From Elusimicrobiota bacterium (lineage in GTDB: Bacteria; Elusimicrobiota; Elusimicrobia; UBA1565; UBA9628), in the NCBI GenBank assembly GCA_023700845.1, contig JAMPYD010000176.1:1-5313 (forward strand): a stretch of DNA of 5,313 bases, given 5' to 3'. The notes under the pieces were generated by a model. That model made no database searches, was not told the origin of the DNA, and saw only the letters and a program-made list of their open reading frames with translations. The position numbers were made by a program, and so were the translations under genes. How positions within the stretch are numbered: position 1 is the stretch's first letter; every line of letters starts with the position of its first letter. Of the stretch, positions 1-5,141 are shown piece by piece.

Positions 1-549
1 CGAGCCCGCCCCGCCGCCGCCCGCCCCCGCTCCGGCGGAGGAGAGCGCGCCGCCGGCGTAGCCGCGGCCGCGCGCCGTGATCGTCGAGCCGCCGGCCAAG
101 GTGAACGAGCCCGAGGCGTAGAAGCGCAGGAAGGGCGCCGCCGCCGCGGAGACGGGATCGACGGTGAAGGCGACGCTCGTTCCCCTGAGCAAGGTGATGT
201 CGACCGCCGAGACGCCCGCGGCCGTCGACACCTGCAGCGCCGCGCCGTCGCGCAGCAGGAGGCTCCCGCCGACGGCGAGGCCGGTCGAGAGCTGAAGCAC
301 GGCCGCGGGGGTCACGCCCGCCTCGCCCAAGGTCAGCGACGCGACGCCGAGCGCCGGGTCCGTCGAGTACGCGACGACCGTGCCGGAGGGGATCGTCACC
401 GCGTCGAGCGCGCCGGGCACCGCCGCCGGCGACCAGTTGGCCGCGACGTTCCAGTCTCCCGAGGCCCCGCCGGTCCAGGTGGCCGCCGCCGCCCGCGCCG
501 GGCCCGCGGCGAGCAGCAGCGCGCAGACGGCGAGGAGCGGGAGCCTCAC
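1..549 (-). CDS. Secreted surface/adhesin-like protein, N-terminal part (runs off the left edge)
   Basis: An open frame begins with GTG at 549-547 and stays open for 183 codons to base 1, so the C-terminus is outside the window. Residues 1 to about 20 form a Sec signal peptide (MRLP, a hydrophobic core, then GPARA before the likely cut). The mature protein starts with WTGG (25-28), followed by GDW (31-33), NWSPAAVPGALDAVTIP (38-54) and beta-rich text with GSLLL and GSFTL repeats, ending in a Gly/Ala-rich stretch (about 161-183). Proteins with a WTG...W..A.NWS....PG..D.V.IP start are typically large secreted or autotransporter-like beta-helix proteins; this is recognition of a pattern, not a database hit. 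The GTG overlaps the stop of the upstream barrel gene by four bases (GTGA), with a weak Shine-Dalgarno (GGTGGG, 4 bases away). It is the last visible member of the FecR-barrel-surface protein unit. The exact family and the function are unknown. Confidence 0.85.
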   Translation of the reverse strand, partial: MRLPLLAVCALLLAAGPARAAAATWTGGASGDWNVAANWSPAAVPGALDAVTIPSGTVVAYSTDPALGVASLTLGEAGVTPAAVLQLSTGLAVGGSLLLRDGAALQVSTAAGVSAVDITLLRGTSVAFTVDPVSAAAAPFLRFYASGSFTLAGGSTITARGRGYAGGALSSAGAGAGGGGAGS

Positions 550-1760
550 CAGTCCCACCGGAAGCCCGCGAGCGCGCTCGTGGCCTCGTACGCGTAGCGA
601 TAATAGCGCTCGAAGCGCTGGTTCGACGAGGCGCTCGCGCGCTCGAGCGTGAAGACCAGGCTGAAGCGCTTGACGATCGGATACGTCAAGGTCCCCGCGA
701 CGGTCCACTCCGTCGTCGTCAGCGGCCCGCCGCTGTACGCCCCCGACGCGTCCTGCGCCCGGCGGCCCGTGTACGCCCGCCGCCGCCAGCCGACCGCCAG
801 ATCCACGCTCACCGGCGCGCGGTCCGGCCCGACGAGGAGCTTCACGGCGGGCGTGAGCGAGTACTCCCGGTAGTCGTAGAACTTCGGCAGGAACTTGCCG
901 CGCGTGGCGTCGTAGCCGTTCTGGTTGGAGGACAGCACCCCCGCGCCGAACGTCAGCGAGCCCAGCGCGCGGAGGTCGGCGTTCCACTCGTGCGGCATGC
1001 GCGCGGCGAGCGAGATCGAGGTCAGGAAATCCTCGCGGCCGACCGCGTCGAACTGGCCGCCCTCGTTGACGACCTTCTGGCTGCCGTAGCGCGACCACAC
1101 CGTGGACATCCCGGCGTCGAGGCGCACGCGCTCCCCGGCGGGCATGTCGAACGCCGCCCCGAGGCGCGCGCCGCTGCGGTCGAGGACCATGTCGCCGACC
1201 AGCTCGCGCGCCAGCGGCCGCCCCTCGAACTGCAGCGCCGCCTGCGACTCCAGGCTCGTGTAGTTCGGGTAAGTCGCGTCGAACCAGTCGAGCGACGCCC
1301 GCAGCGAATGCGGCTCGCGCGTGAGGAACTCCGCCTCGCCCCCGATCGTCCACAGGCGCTCGTCGAACAGCCCGCCGCCCCAGGACTCGTCGAACGTCTC
1401 CCTCAGGAACGACAGCTTGTACGACAGCCCGGGCTTCAGGCGCCACCGCGACGCGGGATCGGCCCAGACCGCCCGGAACGCGGCCTTGTGCTCCATGCGC
1501 TCCTGCGCCGGCGTCGCCGTCCCCAGCACGTCCGTCACGCGCCGCGTGCCCTCGTACGACGAGCGCGCGGACGGCAGGAAGGACCACTTCTCGTCCCACT
1601 TGATCGCGGGCGCGAACACCGCGTCGGCGTTCCCCGACAGCGAGCCCTTCTCTCCCCGGAAGAAGTGCACGCCGCCGAGCGCCTGCACCCCGAAGATGGG
1701 CGTCCACTCGAGCGCCCCCGCCGGAGAGGCCAGCAGCGCCAGCAGGAGAAGGGCCCTCAC
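546..1760 (-). CDS. Predicted outer-membrane beta-barrel protein
   Basis: This 404-residue protein has a short signal peptide (MRALLLLALLASPAGA, about residues 1-16). The rest is made of amphipathic segments with alternating hydrophobic and polar residues, many aromatics, and short turns, for example SLRASLDWF, EYSLTPAVKLLVG, VSVDLAVGWRRR, WTVAGTLTYPIVKRFSLVF and a final SALAGFRWDW. The aromatic C-terminal residue (Trp) in an alternating strand fits an outer-membrane barrel recognised by the BAM machinery. Length would suit roughly 14-18 strands, but I cannot count them reliably. I recognise no named family. The GTG start overlaps the fecR-domain gene's TGA (GTGA), and GAGG lies 8 bases upstream, which supports this start. 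The stop overlaps the next gene's GTG in the same way. Probable role, inferred only from context: outer-membrane partner of the adjacent FecR-domain and surface proteins. Confidence 0.88.
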   Translation of the reverse strand: MRALLLLALLASPAGALEWTPIFGVQALGGVHFFRGEKGSLSGNADAVFAPAIKWDEKWSFLPSARSSYEGTRRVTDVLGTATPAQERMEHKAAFRAVWADPASRWRLKPGLSYKLSFLRETFDESWGGGLFDERLWTIGGEAEFLTREPHSLRASLDWFDATYPNYTSLESQAALQFEGRPLARELVGDMVLDRSGARLGAAFDMPAGERVRLDAGMSTVWSRYGSQKVVNEGGQFDAVGREDFLTSISLAARMPHEWNADLRALGSLTFGAGVLSSNQNGYDATRGKFLPKFYDYREYSLTPAVKLLVGPDRAPVSVDLAVGWRRRAYTGRRAQDASGAYSGGPLTTTEWTVAGTLTYPIVKRFSLVFTLERASASSNQRFERYYRYAYEATSALAGFRWDW

Positions 1761-3175
1761 GGCACCTGCCTCGTCGCGGCCGGCGCGTTCGAGGGCATGA
1801 CGATCCGGATCGTCCGCCCTCCGAACGTCGTCCGGTCCTCGACCGTCCGGTCGGGCGCGCCGAAGCCCGCGCGCGGCCCCACGCCGCCGCCGAACTCGAG
1901 CGCCAGCGTCTCGCGCGTGATCGTGACCCCGTCCCCGTACGACTCGCGCCTCACGCTGCGCGCCGACGACGCGTCCGGGAAGGTCGTATTGATCACGACG
2001 ACCGGCAGCGCCGCGCCGAGCGCCGCCCCGGTCAGGGGGTCGTTGACCGTGCTCGCCGCCGCGTCCGCGTACGTCTGCAGGTTCACCCCGGTGAAGCCGC
2101 GCTTGAGCACGCCGTTCGCGTACAGGCCGAAGCGGTCGAACACGGTCCGAAACGCAGTCCCGCCCCCGGCGACGTCGTCGAGGGGATCGGCGTTGCCGTT
2201 GACGTCCACCTGATGCCCGCCCGAGCCCCGCTCCGCCAGCGAGTCCGGGCCGTGGGCGCGCGTCGCGGTGAAATCGGTCACGGTCCAGGGCGTCGCCGAC
2301 GCCGAGCCCGTCAGGCCGGCGAACACCGCCTCCAGGTCGCGCGGCAGGGCCCGGTCGAAGGTGCCGTCCCAGGAGTAGTACGACAGCCCGTCCTCGCGCC
2401 CGTTCATCACGACGAGCGCCAGGCGCGACGCCGAGGGCCGCACGACGTACTCCTCGACGCGCACGCGCCGCCCGTCGGCGTCCGTCAGCACGCGCCCGAG
2501 CTCGCGCTCCGACCGGCGCGTCTCGCGCGAAACGGCGGCGAAATCGGCGTCGCGCCCGAGCTCGAAGCCGAGCTCCCGCCGCATCGAGGCCATGAAATCC
2601 GTCTTGCGCGCCTGCACCGGCGTCGGCGCGGCCGTCGGCTCGTGCACGCCGGCGAGGTCCACCTCGACGCGCTGTCCCTCCCGCAGCATCAGCGACGCCC
2701 CGCGGTTGTCCTCCACGCCGGCCACGCCCTCGACGACCTCGACGGTGGCGCTCCCTCCGCCGGCGACGGTGACGCGCACCAGGACGCGGACGTCGCGCGC
2801 GCGCACGACGCAGGTCGGCGTGCGGATCGACACCGCCCGTCCCCCGGCGGCGGACGCGATCAGGCGCACCGTGCCGAACAGGGCGTGGATGTTCGTGTGC
2901 CCCGGCCCGTCCACCTCGATGGACGCGTGGGCGTTGCCCTCCGCGGTCAGGATCGACCCGGCGGCCAGCTCGACGCGCGCCTTGGCGTTGAACCCCGTGC
3001 GCAGGCCGTCCCCTTCGCCGAGCGGACGCGGCAGCTTCCCGGCGGGCCGCCAGCTGTCGGAGCCGGCGGAGCGGACCTGGACGAGGCCCGTCGCCTCGCG
3101 CAAGACGGCGGCGCGAGCGGAGCCTGCGGCGGCGCAGAGCAGCGCCGCCAACGCAAAAACCCTGACCGGGGGCAT
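1757..3175 (-). CDS. Secreted FecR-domain protein
   Basis: The 472-residue protein begins with a signal peptide (about 1-22, ending GSARA). Residues roughly 25-170 match the FecR fold (PF04773): V.L.GDGLRTG followed by AKARVELAAGSIL, a beta-helical run, SIRTPTCVVRARDV, VEVVEGVAGVEDN and LREGQRVEV. In classical systems FecR is an anti-sigma regulator with an N-terminal cytoplasmic part and a TM helix; here the domain follows a signal peptide directly, and no sigma factor or TonB receptor is visible, so a structural periplasmic or surface role is more likely. The remaining ~300 residues are unrecognised; they include an Arg/Glu-rich stretch after the FecR domain and a DVNGNADPLDD segment that looks like an acidic Ca-binding loop. 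There is no transmembrane helix after the signal. The stop overlaps the barrel gene's GTG. AGGA directly abuts the ATG, so Shine-Dalgarno spacing is poor and the start is less certain than the frame. Confidence 0.9.
   Translation of the reverse strand: MPPVRVFALAALLCAAAGSARAAVLREATGLVQVRSAGSDSWRPAGKLPRPLGEGDGLRTGFNAKARVELAAGSILTAEGNAHASIEVDGPGHTNIHALFGTVRLIASAAGGRAVSIRTPTCVVRARDVRVLVRVTVAGGGSATVEVVEGVAGVEDNRGASLMLREGQRVEVDLAGVHEPTAAPTPVQARKTDFMASMRRELGFELGRDADFAAVSRETRRSERELGRVLTDADGRRVRVEEYVVRPSASRLALVVMNGREDGLSYYSWDGTFDRALPRDLEAVFAGLTGSASATPWTVTDFTATRAHGPDSLAERGSGGHQVDVNGNADPLDDVAGGGTAFRTVFDRFGLYANGVLKRGFTGVNLQTYADAAASTVNDPLTGAALGAALPVVVINTTFPDASSARSVRRESYGDGVTITRETLALEFGGGVGPRAGFGAPDRTVEDRTTFGGRTIRIVMPSNAPAATRQVP
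1769..1772 (-). promoter_or_regulatory. Shine-Dalgarno GAGG of the barrel gene, inside the end of the FecR-domain gene
   Basis: GAGG sits 8 bases before the GTG at 1760-1758, within the last codons of the upstream gene. Together with the GTGA overlap it supports GTG as the real start and a re-initiation or coupled translation mechanism. Confidence 0.5.
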
Positions 3176-3241
3176 TCCTAATAGTCTAGCCCCGGCCCCC
3201 CCTCAACGGGCTTCGGTTTTGTTACAGGGTTCGACCGTGTT

Positions 3242-3544
3242 TTACGGCCGAATTTTGGCCACGAGGACCGTCCAGCCGGTCTTTTCGAGAGTCCCGACGT
3301 ACTTCTCGATGAACTCCCAGGCGGCGGCCTCGTCCTTCAGCGTCTCGACCTCGTGATAATAGACCGCGTGGCCCTTCCTCCAGTGGGCGATCTCCGTCGG
3401 AGGCCGGTCGCAGTCGGCCCGCATCACGTCCTTCAGGGCCCGGCTGGCCATGAAAACGTAGTACTCCCGAAGCGTGTCGTTGGAGGCCTCGAAGACGGTC
3501 ACCGGTAAATTGTATGCCGAAATCGCCACTATGACAATGGTCAT
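3242..3544 (-). CDS. Small conserved-looking protein of unknown function (start uncertain)
   Basis: From ATG at 3544 the product is 100 residues, ending GWTVLVAKIRP before TAA. The sequence is a balanced soluble composition: a beta-strand-like PVTVFEASN, then TLREYYVFMASRALKDVMR (helix), PPTEIAHWRKGHAVYYHEVE, a helix DEAAAWEFIEKYVGTLEK, and a final strand. I do not recognise a family. No signal peptide or membrane helix is convincing, so it is probably cytoplasmic. The frame stays open far upstream (to about 4132), but that part overlaps the membrane-protein gene antiparallel in codon sense and reads as Arg/Ala/Gly-rich shadow sequence. Neither ATG 3544 nor the alternative GTG at 3502-3500 (86 residues) has a clear Shine-Dalgarno. 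A good promoter lies between them (3509-3537), and if it is used the GTG start, close to leaderless, would be the real one. The first residues from the ATG (MTIVIVAISAYN) are then just promoter sequence translated. Confidence 0.7.
   Translation of the reverse strand: MTIVIVAISAYNLPVTVFEASNDTLREYYVFMASRALKDVMRADCDRPPTEIAHWRKGHAVYYHEVETLKDEAAAWEFIEKYVGTLEKTGWTVLVAKIRP
3505..3540 (-). promoter_or_regulatory. Sigma70-type promoter for the small downstream gene
   Basis: On the minus strand a -35 box TTGTCA (3537-3532, 5 of 6 matches to TTGACA) is separated by exactly 17 bases from a -10 box TACAAT (3514-3509, 5 of 6 matches to TATAAT). This is an unusually AT-rich patch in GC-rich DNA. The predicted transcription start is near 3502, where the frame has GTG (3502-3500). 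If used, it would put the ATG at 3544 outside the transcript and make the mRNA nearly leaderless. It has the best box match I found in the window. Confidence 0.5.
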
Positions 3545-3550
3545 AGTGGC
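3525..3550. repeat. Inverted repeat, 11-bp perfect arms, 4-base spacer
   Basis: The arms are GCCACTATGAC (3525-3535) and its exact reverse complement (3540-3550), separated by AATG on the plus strand. It begins 9 bases past the stop of the membrane-protein gene (minus direction), contains the candidate ATG at 3544-3542 within one arm, and its spacer plus one arm overlap the -35 box at 3532-3537. Possible roles: an operator for a dimeric regulator, an RNA hairpin hiding the ATG if transcribed from upstream, or a stem-loop at the end of the preceding gene. There is no T-run after it, so a classical intrinsic terminator is unlikely. Confidence 0.75.
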
Positions 3551-3558
3551 TGTCCGCG

Positions 3559-4032
3559 CTACCGATGGATCGCCGGCTTCTCCCTCTGCACGGGCCGCGG
3601 CTCGGCCGGCTCCTGCCTCCTGACCGGCTCGTCGTCCTGGAACCCGGGCTGCGGCTCCTCCCTGACCTTCCGCAGCTCGGCGTAGCCCTTGCCGATGGCG
3701 ACGGCGGCCAGCGCGGCGCCGAAGATGATCAGCAGCAGCCAGGAGGCGGCCATCAGCGACCCGACGGCCGAGCCCATCACCATCATCATGGCGTCCGGGG
3801 CGGGCATGGGCGGGGCGTCCGGCGAGCGGTCGAAGCGGCCGACGGCGGGCAGGCCGCCCGCGAACGAGGCGACGAACAGGGCGAACTTGACGTAGCGGGT
3901 CCAGTGCGGGCCGAGCTCCGAGGGCATCAGCCGAAAGAGCATTTGGTCGATCGACGAGGAGAAGGCCGCGATGACTCCGACGGAAACGGCGGCGGCGGCG
4001 GAGTAGGAGAGCAGAAGAGCGATCATGTCCAT
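3559..4032 (-). CDS. Three-helix inner-membrane protein of unknown function
   Basis: The 157-residue product has three hydrophobic helices: about residues 4-24 (IALLLSYSAAAAVSVGVIAAF), 47-64 (YVKFALFVASFAGGLPAV) and 89-114 (with SWLLLIIFGAALAAVAIG). Between helices 2 and 3 lies a Pro/Met-rich linker (DAPPMPAPDAMMMVMG). After helix 3 comes a hydrophilic tail of some 40 residues rich in Glu, Pro, Arg and Gln (EPQPG, EPVRRQEPAEPRPVQREK). I recognise no family. The basic tail suggests that it faces the cytoplasm, by the positive-inside rule. The start is well supported: GGAGG is 5 bases before ATG 4032, while the in-frame ATG two codons later would be 11 bases away. It follows a 218-bp gap containing a palindrome, and is followed within 14 bases by the first possible start of the small downstream gene. 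It may be cotranscribed with that gene, although a separate promoter is visible there. Confidence 0.8.
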   Translation of the reverse strand: MDMIALLLSYSAAAAVSVGVIAAFSSSIDQMLFRLMPSELGPHWTRYVKFALFVASFAGGLPAVGRFDRSPDAPPMPAPDAMMMVMGSAVGSLMAASWLLLIIFGAALAAVAIGKGYAELRKVREEPQPGFQDDEPVRRQEPAEPRPVQREKPAIHR

Positions 4033-4037
4033 GAGTG

Positions 4038-4042
4038 CCTCC
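4038..4042 (-). promoter_or_regulatory. Shine-Dalgarno GGAGG of the membrane-protein gene
   Basis: GGAGG is located 5 bases upstream of ATG 4032 and decides this start over the in-frame ATG at 4026. It is the only near-consensus Shine-Dalgarno at the correct spacing in this window; the other genes rely on weak sites or overlaps. Confidence 0.75.
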
Positions 4043-4055
4043 GTGCTTTAGGCAT

Positions 4056-4061
4056 ATTATG
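4056..4061 (-). promoter_or_regulatory. Possible -10 box upstream of the membrane-protein gene
   Basis: CATAAT (5 of 6 matches to TATAAT) lies in a short AT-rich patch, and would give a leader of roughly 17 bases carrying the GGAGG. No acceptable -35 box is found 16-18 bases further upstream (that stretch is GC-only), so this would need an activator or is chance. Confidence 0.25.
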
Positions 4062-4154
4062 GCGGGCGGGGAGGCGCGGGCGCGACCAAATTCGGCGCAA
4101 ATCAGCGCGGGCGCGGCGGCGCGGGCGAGCACGTCGGGAAGACGATTTCACTCA

Positions 4155-4188
4155 TGATAATCACTCGTTCCGGAACGAGTGATTATCA
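4155..4188. repeat. Perfect 34-bp palindrome without spacer
   Basis: The half-site TGATAATCACTCGTTCC (4155-4171) is followed directly by its exact reverse complement (4172-4188); the centre is TTCCGGAA. All 17 base pairs match, and symmetry breaks at 4154/4189. It lies in the 218-bp gap between the PorV-family gene and the membrane-protein gene and is only about 41% GC, unlike its surroundings. There is no T-tract on either side, so it is not a standard terminator. It could be an operator for a dimeric DNA-binding protein, a terminus or recombination site of a mobile element, or a strong RNA hairpin closing the PorV transcript. The rest of the gap (4033-4154 and 4189-4250) shows no credible gene. 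Confidence 0.85.
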
Positions 4189-4250
4189 GCAGTTCTTCCG
4201 AAGCCGCCTCGTGATTGCTTCCTAAGGATTCTCTTGTCCGGTCTGCAAGC

Positions 4251-5141
4251 TCAAAAACGGGTTCCCATGCTGAATCTGTGCGAGCGCCCAAGTTCGCCCG
4301 AGGGGAGCACGGCGTAGTCGAGGTTCCACTTCCCGTTACGGAAGCCCAAGCCCATCGTCAGGCCGCGCGCCGCGTCGAAGCCCGAGCCACCGGCGATCGC
4401 CGTCTGCGTTGTGTAACCCGCACGCAGGTAGAAGTTCTTAACGGCCTGATACTCGCCTCCGAAAGCCGCGTCCGTCCCCGCGCCGCGCGGACCGTTGATC
4501 AACTCGGCCGCCGCAATATGGCCGCCGTCGAACTTGTAGGCCGAGCCGAGAGCGAGCCTCAGCGGAAGGTCGTTGCGCTGATCCTGAAACTTGAGACCAG
4601 GGCCCAGGTTACGCATCGCCGCCCCTAGGACGATGCGGCCCAATTCGCGTTTGGCGCCCACGTCCGCCGCGATCGCCTGAGCCTCAGTGGAGCCGATGTG
4701 GCTGCGGATGTACTTGAAGGTCGCCCCGACCTCGGCGATCTCCAGCTTGCGCGCGTAGCCGGCACTAATGGCTGCGTCCGATGCGTCGAAGCCCGCCGTC
4801 TGTCGCCCCAGGCTGTCCCGTCCATCGATCTTTCCTTGGCTCAAGTAAGTCGCCGCTGCCGCGAAGGTGCCTTGCGCGGTTGGATGCGCGTAGGCCAGGA
4901 AGTCGAGCCTTGTGCTCTCGAACATCTCGGCGTGGCTAGCGGTGAACTCTCGCTTATCGAGCTTGGCGAGCCCGGCCGGGTTCCAGTAGATCGCGTTGGC
5001 GTCATCGGCGAGCGCGGTATAGGCCCCACCCATACCCAGGCCGCGCGCCCCCACACCGATGTTGAGGAACGACGCCGTCTCAGCCGCCCAGGCAGCCTGG
5101 GTGCTCAGAACGAGGAGTGCGGCAAGCTGTGGCAATCTCAT
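4251..5141 (-). CDS. PorV/PorQ-family outer-membrane protein
   Basis: The 296-residue protein has a signal peptide (1-19, ending AAWA) followed by the family signature: FLNIGVGARGLGMGGAYTAL, then ADDANAIYWNPAGLAKL and a run of amphipathic strands. The G.GARG.GMGGA and N..YWNPAGL motifs are characteristic of the PorV/PorQ (UPF0164-like, FadL-related) barrels. Later strands include AAISAGYARKL, VGATFKYI, IVLGAAMRNLGPGLKF, LRLALGSAYKF, FYLRAGY and TMGLGFRNGKWNLDYAV. It ends SHRFSMGTRF, with the C-terminal Phe expected of a BAM substrate. In Bacteroidota PorV is the shuttle that carries tail-bearing cargo to the type 9 sortase; in other phyla the role of these homologues is less clear. The ATG directly abuts the TAA of the upstream gene, whose product has a type-9-like tail, so the two are probably one operon. 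I see no clear Shine-Dalgarno; coupling to the upstream stop may suffice. Confidence 0.93.
   Translation of the reverse strand: MRLPQLAALLVLSTQAAWAAETASFLNIGVGARGLGMGGAYTALADDANAIYWNPAGLAKLDKREFTASHAEMFESTRLDFLAYAHPTAQGTFAAAATYLSQGKIDGRDSLGRQTAGFDASDAAISAGYARKLEIAEVGATFKYIRSHIGSTEAQAIAADVGAKRELGRIVLGAAMRNLGPGLKFQDQRNDLPLRLALGSAYKFDGGHIAAAELINGPRGAGTDAAFGGEYQAVKNFYLRAGYTTQTAIAGGSGFDAARGLTMGLGFRNGKWNLDYAVLPSGELGRSHRFSMGTRF

Noticed and set aside
990..2213. A 407-codon open frame on the plus strand, and other long plus-strand frames (2213-3181, 2592-3356, 3565-4182, 4698-5159).
   Set aside because: They lie antisense to convincing minus-strand genes and have Arg/Pro/Ala/Gly/His-rich low-complexity products with no domain or signal, which is usual for shadow frames in high-GC DNA.
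3176..3241. A terminator between the small gene and the FecR-domain gene.
   Set aside because: The 66-bp spacer has only 4-bp stem possibilities and short T/A runs that are not placed after a stable stem.
3545..4132. N-terminal extension of the small protein's frame up to a GTG at 4132 (296 residues).
   Set aside because: The extension lies on the same strand as the membrane-protein gene in another frame, and reads as Arg/Ala/Gly-rich nonsense; the membrane frame has helices and a good ribosome-binding site.
4155..4188. The palindrome as a Rho-independent terminator.
   Set aside because: No U-tract follows it on either strand, and the stem is AT-rich rather than GC-rich.
4154..4225. A 23-codon plus-strand frame starting with ATG at the palindrome edge, followed after its stop by in-frame GFSCPVC, resembling the zinc-ribbon start of some IS1595-type transposases.
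   Set aside because: No Shine-Dalgarno, a stop codon between the two parts, and the similarity is only a few residues; the second part runs into the PorV-family gene. Not enough to call a transposase remnant.
4189..4250. A hairpin GAAGC...GCTTC downstream of the PorV-family gene as a terminator.
   Set aside because: Only a 5-bp stem with a loop of about 13 bases and no T-run.
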